DNA from: JAWXUU01 sp044426045
Lineage (GTDB): Bacteria > Bacillota > Clostridia > Christensenellales > CAMQZB01
Reading direction: 5' to 3'
NCBI GenBank assembly: GCA_044426045.1
Contig: JAWXUX010000004.1
Location: 62,001 to 126,000 of the forward strand
DNA: 64,000 bases
The number at the start of each line of letters is the position of its first letter. Position 1 is the stretch's first letter. Under the pieces are notes generated by a model. The model searched no databases, had not been told where the DNA came from, and was given only the letters and a program-made list of their open reading frames with translations. Of this stretch, positions 1 to 7,879 are shown piece by piece. The translations under genes and the position numbers were made by a program.

Positions 1-963
1 AACTACAACTCATGCGGAAAAAGCGGATTGAAACTTCCCGCGGTTTCACTTGGTTTGTGGCAAAACTTTGGAACACATTCAAACTTTGAAAACATGCAAA
101 ACATGTGCCGTGCCGCATTTGATAACGGTATCGTGCATTTTGACCTAGCAAATAACTACGGGCCTGATCGTGGCAGTGCGGAAGAAAACTTCGGCAAAAT
201 CATGAAAGGTGACTTTGTTTGCCACCGTGATGAATTGTGCATTGCAACAAAAGCGGGCTTCACAATGTGGGATGGCCCTTATGGAATTTGGGGAAGCAAA
301 AAGCACATGACTGCAAGTCTTGACCAAAGTTTGGGGCGTATGGGGCTTGACTATGTTGATATCTTTTATCATCACCGTCCAGATCCAGAAACACCACTTG
401 AAGAAACAATGGGTGCACTTGATCAAATCGTGAAAAGCGGTAAAGCACTTTATATTGGTCTTTCAAACTATGACGGGGCAACAATGGAAAAGGCGTCAAA
501 AATCTTGACAAAGCTTAATTGTCCATTTGTTATCAACCAAAACAGATATTCAATCTTTGACAGAACAATCGAAGAAAACGGTCTTAAAGACGCGTGCAAA
601 AAAACTGGCAAAGGAATCATCGCATTCAGCCCACTCGCTCAAGGTATGCTAGCAGGCAGATATAAAGACGGAATTCCTGAAGGAAGCAGAGTAACGTTCC
701 AAAGAACTTCACTAACGAAAGAGCAAGCAGTTGAAACGCAAGAAAAAGTTGTGAAACTAACAGCTCTTGCCGAGTCAAGAGGTCAAACAATCGCTCAAAT
801 GGCACTTTCATGGGTGCTAGCTGATAAAGTTGTTTCAAGCGTTCTTATCGGTGCTTCAAGACCAGAACAAATCATCGAAAATGCAAAAATTGCAAACCAA
901 CCAAAACTAACAAAATCAGAACTTGCGAAAATCGACAAAATTTGCGGAATTGAAAAGAAATAA
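1..963 (+). CDS. Aldo-keto reductase, YghZ-like (5' partial)
   Basis: Family role: NADPH-dependent reduction of aldehydes such as L-glyceraldehyde 3-phosphate or methylglyoxal in the cytosol. The frame is open from base 1: the first codons read NYNSCGKSG and run straight into LKLPAVSLGLW, matching the YghZ N-terminus, so the real start lies left of the window and the TTG at 28 is not a start. The catalytic tetrad is visible as D and Y in HFDLANNYG, K in TKAGF and H in FYHHRPD. Late motifs FSPLAQGMLAGRY and SSVLIGASRPEQ (NADPH phosphate binding) are intact. 320 residues are in the window, so only about 15 to 25 are missing. The stop at 961-963 is followed at once by a GGGCACTTCTAAA repeat. The exact substrate is not determined. 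Confidence 0.9.
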   Translation, partial: NYNSCGKSGLKLPAVSLGLWQNFGTHSNFENMQNMCRAAFDNGIVHFDLANNYGPDRGSAEENFGKIMKGDFVCHRDELCIATKAGFTMWDGPYGIWGSKKHMTASLDQSLGRMGLDYVDIFYHHRPDPETPLEETMGALDQIVKSGKALYIGLSNYDGATMEKASKILTKLNCPFVINQNRYSIFDRTIEENGLKDACKKTGKGIIAFSPLAQGMLAGRYKDGIPEGSRVTFQRTSLTKEQAVETQEKVVKLTALAESRGQTIAQMALSWVLADKVVSSVLIGASRPEQIIENAKIANQPKLTKSELAKIDKICGIEKK

Positions 964-964
964 T

Positions 965-1127
965 AAGGGCACTTCTAAAAAGTATTGACCAAAGATTAAT
1001 TTCAAAAAAAGTGCGTATTTTTTGCAATATTTCGAAGTAATATCGGGTATATTTCGAGAAATTTTGCAGAAAATTAAGCCTTTTTTGGGAATTAAGATTT
1101 GCGTTAAGAGTTTTTAGAAGTTCCCTT
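965..1127. repeat. 163-bp element bounded by 17-bp inverted repeats (MITE-like)
   Basis: AAGGGCACTTCTAAAAA at 965-981 is matched in inverted orientation by TTTTTAGAAGTTCCCTT at 1111-1127, 16 of 17 positions complementary. The interior is A+T-rich and has no convincing gene. It begins two bases after the aldo-keto reductase stop. I see no clear target-site duplication. It could be a miniature transposable element, or two copies of the short gene-end repeat that occurs elsewhere in the window. Confidence 0.45.
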
Positions 1128-1133
1128 AAATTT

Positions 1134-1149
1134 AAGGACACTACTAAAA
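1134..1149 (+). repeat. Extra copy of the gene-end repeat
   Basis: AAGGACACTACTAAAA resembles the terminal repeat at 965-981 (AAGGGCACTTCTAAAA) with two substitutions and lies six bases beyond the right end of that element, in the same orientation as the left arm. Confidence 0.4.
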
Positions 1150-1159
1150 TGTGACATAG

Positions 1160-1192
1160 GCAGTGGATGAATTTCCACTGCTTATATTTTTT
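1160..1192 (+). terminator. Rho-independent terminator
   Basis: GCAGTGGA (1160-1167) pairs with TCCACTGC (1174-1181) around a six-base loop, followed by a T-rich run to 1192. It probably ends transcription of the aldo-keto reductase gene, about 200 bases after its stop. Confidence 0.7.
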
Positions 1193-1450
1193 AAACGCAC
1201 AATATTTCCCCCGCAATACTATAACAAAACGAGCGTGACTATTTTGCCAGTGACAAAACTTTCCATTTTATTCCATTCTACGTCAAACACTGTCATTTTA
1301 TACATTAATTCTCTTAAAAACAACAGAATAACAGTTGAAATTTCCACCAAAATTACGTTTTCTATTTCAAAATTCATAAATTTTACTAAAAATTGCTTTA
1401 ATTTATACAATAATCGTAATATTTTGCACTCAAAAACTGAAAAAAAATGC
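1193..1450. other. Gene-free A+T-rich spacer
   Basis: No supported gene or RNA here. Open frames on both strands lack ribosome binding sites and recognisable motifs. The last part leads into the mraZ control region. Confidence 0.6.
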
Positions 1451-1506
1451 AAAATGGGTTAAAAATGGTCGCAAATGGTTGACAATGGGTGAAAATGTGA
1501 TATAAT
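1451..1506 (+). promoter_or_regulatory. mraZ promoter with overlapping MraZ-type operator repeats
   Basis: A promoter is visible as TTGACA (1479-1484), 16-base spacer, TATAAT (1501-1506). Across it run TGGG/TGGT/TGTG repeats starting at 1455, 1466, 1476, 1486 and 1496, a spacing of 10 to 11 bases. In E. coli MraZ binds TGGGN repeats spaced at 10-bp intervals in its own promoter and represses the dcw operon. The overlap suggests the same autoregulation here; binding itself is inferred. Confidence 0.75.
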
Positions 1507-1541
1507 GTTGGTAACTAATAAATAAAAGGGGGGATAGTCTA

Positions 1542-1988
1542 ATGTTTTCTGGCAATCAAGAACAAAAACTTGACGACAGAGGAAGACTGCGTTTACCAGC
1601 GAAATTTCGCGGTGAGCTCGGGAAATCTTTTGCGATAACAAAAGGTCATGATAACATGTTGATTATCTACTCTCAAGAAGAATTTCAGCAAATTTGCGAA
1701 AAGATGTCAAAATATGATCAATACGACCTCGAATTGCAAAGGGCGGTATCAGATTATATCTCTGGATTTGAGCAACTTGAAGAAGATGCACAAGGAAGAT
1801 TTGTTATCCCGCCAAAAATGAGAGCTTATGCAGGCATTGATAAAAATGTTTATATCAAAGGTGTTTTGAAACGCATTGAAATCATGAGCCTTGAAAAACA
1901 TCAAAGCGAGGAAGCGAAACTTGATCCAAACCAACTCATGAACATCTTCAACAGGGCGGACAAGGCTATGGTGGCTCAAAATGGATAA
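1542..1988 (+). CDS. mraZ: Transcriptional regulator MraZ
   Basis: DNA-binding repressor that heads the division and cell-wall cluster and controls its own operon. 148 residues, normal for the family, with two SpoVT-AbrB-like halves: DDRGRLRLPAKFR at about 11-23 and DAQGRFVIPPKMR at about 83-95. The start ATG at 1542 is preceded by a G6 ribosome binding site (1528-1533). The gene ends inside the start of rsmH (8-bp overlap), so the two are translationally coupled. The regularly spaced TGGG-type repeats immediately upstream are its likely binding site. Confidence 0.97.
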   Translation: MFSGNQEQKLDDRGRLRLPAKFRGELGKSFAITKGHDNMLIIYSQEEFQQICEKMSKYDQYDLELQRAVSDYISGFEQLEEDAQGRFVIPPKMRAYAGIDKNVYIKGVLKRIEIMSLEKHQSEEAKLDPNQLMNIFNRADKAMVAQNG

Positions 1989-2919
1989 AGTTTACCACGT
2001 TCCAATCATGGCGGACGAAATATCCGAAATGCTTAAAATCAAGCCAGACGGCGTTTATTTTGACGGCACGCTTGGCGGTGGCGGTCACAGCGAGATGATT
2101 TTATCAAAACTCGACGGTGGAACGCTTATTGCAACAGATAAAGACGATGATGCACTAAGCTTTGCAAGAGAAAGACTTGCAAAATTTGGTGACAGTTTCA
2201 AAAGTTATAAATCAGACTACCTCTACGGTGCTGAAGTGATAGAAGAAGCGGGATTTCCAAGTGTGGACGGAATTTTGCTTGATCTTGGAGTTTCAAGTTT
2301 TCAGCTTGACAATTTCGAAAGGGGATTTTCATACAGGGGGGACAACTTCCCACTTGACATGAGAATGGATAAAAGCATTGATTTTTCCGCTTATGATGTT
2401 GTGAATTCATACAGCGAAAAAGAATTGATAAAAATCTTTAAAGAATATGGCGAAGAAAGATTTTCTCAACGAATTGCAAGCAAAATTTGCGAAGTGAGAA
2501 AAAAAGAGCCAATCGAAACGACAGGACAACTTGTTAAGGTCATAAGAACTTGCGTTCCGCAAAGTCTTGGTGCAAAAGAAGGACATCCTGCAAAAAGAGT
2601 TTTCCAAGCGATAAGAATTGAAGTTAACGGCGAAATTGCAAACTTGGAAGATGCACTCAAAGGACTTGTTGGGAAATTGAAAGTTGGTGGAAGAATTTGT
2701 ATTCTGACATTTCATTCCCTTGAAGATAGAATAGTGAAAAACCTATTCAAATATTTGGAAGCTGATTGTGTTTGTGATAAATCCATCCCAATATGCGTGT
2801 GTGGCAAAAAAAGGGAAGGCAAAATCATCACAAAAAAACCAATCATCGCAGGAGCAGAGGAACAAAAAACAAATTCTCGTGCAATACCTGCAAAATTGAG
2901 AGTTTTGGAAAAAGTGTGA
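1981..2919 (+). CDS. rsmH: 16S rRNA (cytosine(1402)-N4)-methyltransferase RsmH
   Basis: S-adenosylmethionine-dependent enzyme that N4-methylates C1402 in the decoding centre of 16S rRNA (formerly MraW). 312 residues, usual length. The SAM-binding glycine loop GTLGGGGH is at residues 29-36; GILLDLGVSSFQLD and LTFHSLEDRIVK are family signatures. A cysteine-rich stretch CVCDKSIPICVCG near the C-terminus resembles the short Cys motif seen in many RsmH proteins. The ATG lies within the last codons of mraZ. Followed by ftsL, the standard dcw order. Confidence 0.97.
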   Translation: MDKVYHVPIMADEISEMLKIKPDGVYFDGTLGGGGHSEMILSKLDGGTLIATDKDDDALSFARERLAKFGDSFKSYKSDYLYGAEVIEEAGFPSVDGILLDLGVSSFQLDNFERGFSYRGDNFPLDMRMDKSIDFSAYDVVNSYSEKELIKIFKEYGEERFSQRIASKICEVRKKEPIETTGQLVKVIRTCVPQSLGAKEGHPAKRVFQAIRIEVNGEIANLEDALKGLVGKLKVGGRICILTFHSLEDRIVKNLFKYLEADCVCDKSIPICVCGKKREGKIITKKPIIAGAEEQKTNSRAIPAKLRVLEKV

Positions 2920-2999
2920 GAGTTTCCAAAGCATTTGAAACAAACGTTTCAAATCAATATTTCTTTTTGAAGGAATAAAACTTGTGTGGGGTAAATAAA

Positions 3000-3563
3000 A
3001 TGTATAACAATCGTGAAGAAAACCTATTTGGACAAAGAACAACAACGGTTATGGAAGAAGAAAAAACAGCGGTGAACGAACGTGCTTATAGTGGTGCACA
3101 AACAACGCAAAAAACAACTACTTTCACGCCAGTAACAAAAAATCCAGGCAGACTTACAGTAACAAACGCTGGCGAGCAAACAACTCAAACAACAGCAGCT
3201 GTAAAACCAAAGGAAAAAATCCAAACTAAAAATATTGCAATGATGGTTGTTTATTCAGTTGTTGCAATCGCTCTTGCTGCAATCATCGCAGTGAATGCAA
3301 TCACGCTTGGCAGTATTTCTGCAACAAACGCGGGGCTTTCAGCTCAGCTTTCAACTCTTGAAACAACATATTCTGCGCTAAGCACAGAACTTTCAGCAGT
3401 TTCAAGCACTGAAAGAATGACAGAACTTGCATCATCTCAATTTGATTTGACTTCAACTTCAGCTGCGGCAACAGCAGGTTTTTCTGTTCCGTCATATGTG
3501 GCTACAGAAACTCAAACTTTTGAAAATAATTGGTTTGATAACATGCTTGATAAACTCGCATAA
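3000..3563 (+). CDS. ftsL: FtsL-like cell division protein
   Basis: Bitopic septum protein expected to act with FtsQ (DivIB) and a DivIC-type partner to recruit FtsW-FtsI. Sequence identity within this family is always low; the call rests on position between rsmH and ftsI and on topology: a charged, Thr/Gln-rich cytoplasmic N-terminus of about 77 residues, one transmembrane helix (about 78-102, IAMMVVYSVVAIALAAIIAV), then an external coiled-coil-like region rich in Ser, Leu and Thr. ATG 3000 is chosen; a TTG at 2982 with an AAGGA seven bases upstream would add six residues and cannot be excluded. At 187 residues it is longer than typical FtsL. The last ten codons are repeated in frame just after the stop. 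Confidence 0.8.
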   Translation: MYNNREENLFGQRTTTVMEEEKTAVNERAYSGAQTTQKTTTFTPVTKNPGRLTVTNAGEQTTQTTAAVKPKEKIQTKNIAMMVVYSVVAIALAAIIAVNAITLGSISATNAGLSAQLSTLETTYSALSTELSAVSSTERMTELASSQFDLTSTSAAATAGFSVPSYVATETQTFENNWFDNMLDKLA

Positions 3564-3596
3564 ATTCGGTTTGACAATATGCTTGGCAAACTCGCC
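3531..3596 (+). repeat. In-frame 36-bp-period duplication across the ftsL stop
   Basis: Bases 3531-3560 encode WFDNMLDKLA, the end of FtsL. Bases 3567-3596, in the same frame but after the TAA at 3561-3563, encode RFDNMLGKLA. The downstream copy stays open to a TAA at 3678-3680. Differences between the copies are mostly third-position changes. Confidence 0.75.
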
Positions 3597-3640
3597 CATT
3601 TGAAACTTGAGCGGAAAAATAAAACAATATATTTACAAAA

Positions 3641-3697
3641 TAACAATATAACAATAACAATAACAAACAAAAAACAATAACAATAACAATAACAAAA
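3641..3697 (+). repeat. Simple repeat (AACAAT)n
   Basis: A degenerate run of AACAAT/AACAA units between ftsL and ftsI. No CRISPR-like spacing and no hairpin. It is prone to length change by slippage and sits about 60 bases upstream of the ftsI start. Confidence 0.7.
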
Positions 3698-3756
3698 GAC
3701 AAGCATATTTTTAAAAATACAAAAGCTGAAAATAACACACTTGGGAGGATACAAGT

Positions 3757-5478
3757 TTGAAAAGATTCAGCAGTGTAATACAAACACAAAAGAGGTTACT
3801 CGCAATATTTTTTGCGGTGGCCTTTCTTTTTGTCCTTTTGCTTGGAAGGCTTGGGTATGTCAGCCTTGTCAAAATGAGCGAATATCAAACGATGGCACTT
3901 TCGCAATGGACGCGCGACGTTCCAAACGAAGCTGTCAGGGGTGATATTCTCGACAGAAACGGCATTGTGCTTGCAACAACAAACACCACATATGACCTTT
4001 ATTCGCGAAACAATATGATAACGGAAAAACAGCAAACGGCAATCAGTCTTGCAAACTATATCGATGTTTCATATGAAGAACTTTACGTTCAACTATCAAA
4101 AAATGTCAGCGAAGTTTGTATCGCCTCGGGACTTTCGAAAGAAGAAATGGAAAAACTTCAAAACAGCGGAATCGACGGGCTTTATTTTTCAGTGAGCTGG
4201 GAAAGGGTGTATCCATATGGCGATTTGCTTTGCCAAACCATTGGATATGTTGGCACCGATGGCTCGGGGCAGTCGGGGCTTGAACTTTTGTATGACGAAT
4301 ATCTTTCTGGCACCGATGGAAAAATATACACCCAAACGGATCTCGTGGGCGTTGAAGTGGAAGGCGAGCAGTATGTCACCGCCGCAATCGACGGAATGGA
4401 TATCGTTCTCACAATAGATGTGGAAATTCAAATGATACTTGAAAACGCATTGAAAACCGCGGCGGTTTCGTCAAACCCCGAAAGTATTTCTGGAATTATC
4501 ATGGATCCCGAAACGTTTGAAGTTCTTGCGATTGCAAACTATCCAACTTTTGATTTGAATGATGTTCCGCGTGACGATATTTCCTACTTGAATGAAATTT
4601 CTCGAAATTTGGCGATAGTCGATGTTTATGAGCCCGGCTCAACTTTCAAAATCATCACCGCCGCAATGAATGTGGAGGAATATTCCCTTGGCAACGAAAA
4701 CGCATTTTCAACTGATTATATTTTCTCGTCATCGCCAACAAGAAGCGTTGGTGGAACCACCGTCAAATGTTGGGATAAACATCTGAATGGCAAACATTCA
4801 AATTTGAATTTGCAAGGCGCGCTTGAAAACAGTTGTAACCCAATATTTGTGGATATCGCACTGTCGCTTGGAACTGAAACATTTTATGATTATCTCGAGG
4901 CGTTTGGACTCACGACAAAAACGGGAATAGATTTTATTGGCGAGGCAAATTCAATTCTCATTGCGCAGGAAAATGTGCAAGACCACGACCTTGCAAGAAT
5001 TGGGTTTGGTCAAACAGTTGCCGTCACAAAAATTCAACTTCTTTCGGCGGTTTCGGGCGCAATAAATGGCGGTTATATATACGAGCCAACACTTTTAAAA
5101 GAAGTGACAACGGGCGGCATGCTAGTTTTCAAAAACACATCCGAACTTGTTTCAAATCCAATTTCTGAAGACACGTCGGAATATATCAGAACAGCACTTC
5201 AAGGTGTTGTTGAAAGCGGAAGTGGTAAAAAAGCCATGGTTGCGGGGGAAATAGTTGGCGGAAAAACGGGCACCGCACAAAAATATGAAAACGGAGTTAT
5301 CGCAAGCGGTAAATACGTCTCTTCTTTCGTAGGATATCTTGGCGACCCCGCGAGATATTCAATCCTTATCACCGTCGACGAGCCAGAAGGTATTTATTAC
5401 GGAAGCCAAGTTTGCGCACCAATAGCTTCAGAAGTGTTCACTCAGATTGCTATTTTGGAAGATTTGCAAGAAATGTGA
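3757..5478 (+). CDS. ftsI: Septal penicillin-binding protein (FtsI/PBP2B-like transpeptidase)
   Basis: Class B penicillin-binding protein that cross-links septal peptidoglycan together with the FtsW glycosyltransferase. 573 residues: short cytoplasmic tail, one membrane anchor (about 13-33), N-terminal dimerisation region opening with RGDILDRNG, then the transpeptidase. All three active-site motifs are present: S295-T-F-K298, S359-C-N361 and K503-T-G-T506. There is no C-terminal PASTA domain, which argues for a division PBP rather than SpoVD. The start is TTG 3757, seven bases after a GGGAGGA ribosome binding site; no ATG nearby has such a site. The gene stands apart from ftsL by 193 bases including a simple repeat. 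Confidence 0.92.
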   Translation: MKRFSSVIQTQKRLLAIFFAVAFLFVLLLGRLGYVSLVKMSEYQTMALSQWTRDVPNEAVRGDILDRNGIVLATTNTTYDLYSRNNMITEKQQTAISLANYIDVSYEELYVQLSKNVSEVCIASGLSKEEMEKLQNSGIDGLYFSVSWERVYPYGDLLCQTIGYVGTDGSGQSGLELLYDEYLSGTDGKIYTQTDLVGVEVEGEQYVTAAIDGMDIVLTIDVEIQMILENALKTAAVSSNPESISGIIMDPETFEVLAIANYPTFDLNDVPRDDISYLNEISRNLAIVDVYEPGSTFKIITAAMNVEEYSLGNENAFSTDYIFSSSPTRSVGGTTVKCWDKHLNGKHSNLNLQGALENSCNPIFVDIALSLGTETFYDYLEAFGLTTKTGIDFIGEANSILIAQENVQDHDLARIGFGQTVAVTKIQLLSAVSGAINGGYIYEPTLLKEVTTGGMLVFKNTSELVSNPISEDTSEYIRTALQGVVESGSGKKAMVAGEIVGGKTGTAQKYENGVIASGKYVSSFVGYLGDPARYSILITVDEPEGIYYGSQVCAPIASEVFTQIAILEDLQEM

Positions 5479-5541
5479 AATTCGATGTATAAAACAATAG
5501 ATGCTGTCAATAACTAAGGCATAAATTTATTGGAGGCAATC

Positions 5542-6132
5542 ATGAAATTCAAAGAAAGTGAAACCTATAAAAACCTAGCCAATTCATTTGCGGGCGAGTG
5601 TCAAGCGCAAACAAGATACCGCTTTTTGCAATACGGAGCAACCCAAAAGGGGCTCACTGCACTTGCTGAAATAGTGTCAAAACTTATCGCAAACGAATTC
5701 AATCACGCAAGAATGTTTTATACTAAATTGCAAAATGGCGAAAAGGAAACAATCGAAAATATCGACGTTTGCAGTGGCTATCCATTCAAAGAAAAATGGA
5801 ACATGACGGAAAATTTTGCCTTCAGCGTTGAAAACGAAACCGAAGAGGTTGGCATATATAAAAGCCATGCAAAAACCGCGGAAAAAGAAGGCTATAAAGA
5901 TATCGCCTCGCTGTTTGAAATGGTTGCTGGTGTTGAAAGAAATCATGCAAAAATCCTTTCTGAAATCCACACCCAACTCGTGAACGACAGCATGTATAAA
6001 AAAGAAAAGAAAACAAAATTCAAATGTAGCGACTGCGGATATGAAGCAACGCTTCTTGAAGCGTGGCAAGTGTGCCCACTTTGCATGGCAAAACAAGGGG
6101 CGGTAGAGCTCCACCTTTCGACAACTGTATAG
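5542..6132 (+). CDS. Rubrerythrin
   Basis: Non-haem di-iron peroxidase that removes hydrogen peroxide in anaerobes. 196 residues. The N-terminal four-helix ferritin-like domain carries the E-x-x-H style ligands (GECQAQTRYRF, ANEFNHARMFY, GVERNHAKIL); the C-terminal rubredoxin-like knuckle has C162-x2-C165 and C178-x2-C181. ATG 5542 is used, five bases after GGAGG; an in-frame ATG at 5530 lacks this spacing. It interrupts the dcw cluster between ftsI and murE, an unusual place, and has its own terminator. The stop TAG is itself the start of a GGGCACTACTAAA repeat. Confidence 0.95.
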   Translation: MKFKESETYKNLANSFAGECQAQTRYRFLQYGATQKGLTALAEIVSKLIANEFNHARMFYTKLQNGEKETIENIDVCSGYPFKEKWNMTENFAFSVENETEEVGIYKSHAKTAEKEGYKDIASLFEMVAGVERNHAKILSEIHTQLVNDSMYKKEKKTKFKCSDCGYEATLLEAWQVCPLCMAKQGAVELHLSTTV

Positions 6133-6144
6133 GGCACTACTAAA
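6131..6144 (+). repeat. Gene-end repeat copy
   Basis: AGGGCACTACTAAA overlaps the rubrerythrin stop codon (TAG, 6130-6132). It is close to the copies at 965, 1134 and 27949. Confidence 0.5.
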
Positions 6145-6163
6145 TTAATTCATAAAAATTCCC

Positions 6164-6217
6164 AAAAGCAAAAAACTTCCTAAAATCAAAAAACTTCCTA
6201 AAAGCAAAAAACTTCGC
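6164..6217 (+). repeat. Three tandem 18-bp units leading into a terminator
   Basis: AAAAGCAAAAAACTTCCT, AAAATCAAAAAACTTCCT and AAAAGCAAAAAACTTCGC follow one another at 6164, 6182 and 6200. The third unit supplies the left arm of the terminator hairpin at 6211. Confidence 0.75.
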
Positions 6218-6237
6218 TAGCAAGCGAAGTTTTTTTG
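6211..6237 (+). terminator. Rho-independent terminator of rubrerythrin gene
   Basis: ACTTCGCT (6211-6218), loop AGCA, AGCGAAGT (6223-6230), then a run of T. The perfect 8-bp stem splits the dcw cluster into two transcription blocks. Confidence 0.85.
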
Positions 6238-6280
6238 CGTTTATAATCGTGATTTGCTCATATTTTTTTGCTTGGAAAAA

Positions 6281-6286
6281 TATAAT
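6281..6286 (+). promoter_or_regulatory. Possible murE -10 element
   Basis: TATAAT 24 bases upstream of the murE start, just after a terminator, so a promoter is expected here. I see no good -35 hexamer at 17 bases. Confidence 0.4.
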
Positions 6287-6309
6287 AATAAAAAACTCTT
6301 GGGGGAAAC

Positions 6310-7851
6310 ATGCAACTATCAAAACTTTGCGAGGGCGCGGAAGTAATAAAATTTATCGGGGTAAATAAAGAAAAAGAAATAACAAATCTAACAATTGATT
6401 ATAAGGATGCGGAAAGCGACAGCGTGTTTTTTGCAATCAAGGGTGATAAATTCAACGGCAATGTATTTTCAAGTGAAGTTGTGAAAAAAGGTGGTGTCGT
6501 TGTGACTGACGACGAAAACTATGCCCATAACTTTCTAATCTCTGGTGGTAAAAACTTGATTTTAACAAAAAGTGCAAGGGGCGCGATGTCACAAATATCT
6601 GCTAATTTTTATCAAAATCCCCAAGAGAAACTAAAAATAATTGTCGTGGTTGGAACGAACGGCAAAACTTCAACAGCGTGCATTTTGCGTGATATCTTTG
6701 AATATTCAGGGATAAGAACGGGGATAATAGGAACGTTGGAAACTCGGTTTGAAGATTTGATTTTTCAAAGCGAAATGACAACGCCCGATCCAATAGCACT
6801 GTTTGAAATTTTGTCGGAAATGCAAAAAGCGGGGTGCAAGGTGGTTGTTATGGAATGGTCTGCCCACGCGATTGCACTTGAAAAGCTTTCAAATCTCACT
6901 TGCGAAATTGCAATTTTCACAAACCTATCCCAAGACCACCTCGATTTTTTTGGTGACATGAAGGAATATAAAGAAGCTAAAAAATCAATTTTTATCAAAG
7001 AAAGGGTGAAAATGGCTGTTGTGAATGCCGACGATGCGTGTGGCGCTGAAATAATTTCCGAATCAAGAATTCCAATCCTTTCCTACGGCATAGAAAATGT
7101 TTGCGACGTGTTTTGTATTTTTGGTGAAGACATGCAAAAATTCACAAACAAAATCTTTGAAAACGAAAAAAACAATGCCACAAGTGGAGAGCTAATTGTG
7201 AACTATCTTGATGAAATCTGCACCATCACAAGTTTTCTCAAAGGTCGGTTCAATGTTTATAACCTTCTTGGAAGCGTCGCGGCAGCGAGATATTTTGGAA
7301 TAGATTTCAAAACAATCACAGCTGCAGTCTTAGGAATTGAAGGGGTTGCGGGAAGATACCAAACTGTTGAAAACAACCTCGGCATAGAAATTGTTATCGA
7401 TTATGCCCACACCCCCGACGGAATGGAAAACATATTGAAAGAAATGAAAAATTCACTTTCGAAAACTCAAACCCAAACAAAAACTCAAACTCAAATTGGT
7501 GAAAAACCCAAACTAATCTGCGTTTTTGGGTGCGGTGGCAACAGGGATAAAACAAAGCGAAATGTGATGGGCGGAATAAGTGAAAAATATGCTGATGTAA
7601 CAATTCTGACATCCGATAACCCAAGGCTTGAAAACCCCGAAAGCATAACAAATGACATTTTGCAGGGATTTCAAAACAGTGAAAACGCCATTGTGATACA
7701 AAAAAGAGAAAGTGCAATCAACCACGCAATCAATATCGCAAAAAAAGGGGACAGCATTGCAATCCTTGGCAAAGGTCACGAAGATTATATCGACGAGGCG
7801 GGTGAAAAGCGATACTACACGGATATCGAAACAGTAAAGAAATACATATAA
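6310..7851 (+). CDS. murE: UDP-MurNAc-L-Ala-D-Glu:meso-DAP ligase MurE
   Basis: ATP-dependent cytosolic ligase that adds the third residue of the peptidoglycan stem peptide. 513 residues. The ATP loop GTNGKTS is at 115-121. The DNPR motif at 436-439 is the specificity signature of enzymes using meso-diaminopimelate, whereas lysine-type MurE has a different sequence there. The start ATG 6310 follows GGGGG at 6301-6305. A short low-complexity insert (TQTQTKTQTQ) encoded by an ACTCAA-like microsatellite at 7464-7496 lies before the KPKLICVFGCGGNRDKTKR motif. mraY follows after 28 bases. Confidence 0.96.
   Translation: MQLSKLCEGAEVIKFIGVNKEKEITNLTIDYKDAESDSVFFAIKGDKFNGNVFSSEVVKKGGVVVTDDENYAHNFLISGGKNLILTKSARGAMSQISANFYQNPQEKLKIIVVVGTNGKTSTACILRDIFEYSGIRTGIIGTLETRFEDLIFQSEMTTPDPIALFEILSEMQKAGCKVVVMEWSAHAIALEKLSNLTCEIAIFTNLSQDHLDFFGDMKEYKEAKKSIFIKERVKMAVVNADDACGAEIISESRIPILSYGIENVCDVFCIFGEDMQKFTNKIFENEKNNATSGELIVNYLDEICTITSFLKGRFNVYNLLGSVAAARYFGIDFKTITAAVLGIEGVAGRYQTVENNLGIEIVIDYAHTPDGMENILKEMKNSLSKTQTQTKTQTQIGEKPKLICVFGCGGNRDKTKRNVMGGISEKYADVTILTSDNPRLENPESITNDILQGFQNSENAIVIQKRESAINHAINIAKKGDSIAILGKGHEDYIDEAGEKRYYTDIETVKKYI
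7464..7496 (+). repeat. In-frame microsatellite inside murE
   Basis: Six-base units close to ACTCAA/ACCCAA encode alternating Thr-Gln/Lys in MurE between the DGMENILKEMKNSL helix and the KPKLICVFG strand, most likely a surface loop. Confidence 0.7.
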
Positions 7852-7879
7852 TAACCGCTGGCAAAAGAGGAGGAAAAAT

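Noticed and set aside
872..1452. Open frames in the 964-1541 gap, including a minus-strand frame at 1219-1452
   Set aside because: No ribosome binding site, no family motif, biased to Phe/Leu/Lys/Ile as expected from A+T-rich non-coding DNA; one overlaps the aldo-keto reductase gene.
3641..3697. Repetitive AACAAT tract as a CRISPR array
   Set aside because: Units are six bases long with no unique spacers; it is a simple-sequence repeat.
3757..5478. Naming the penicillin-binding protein SpoVD
   Set aside because: No PASTA domain at the C-terminus; a division-type FtsI is the simpler reading.
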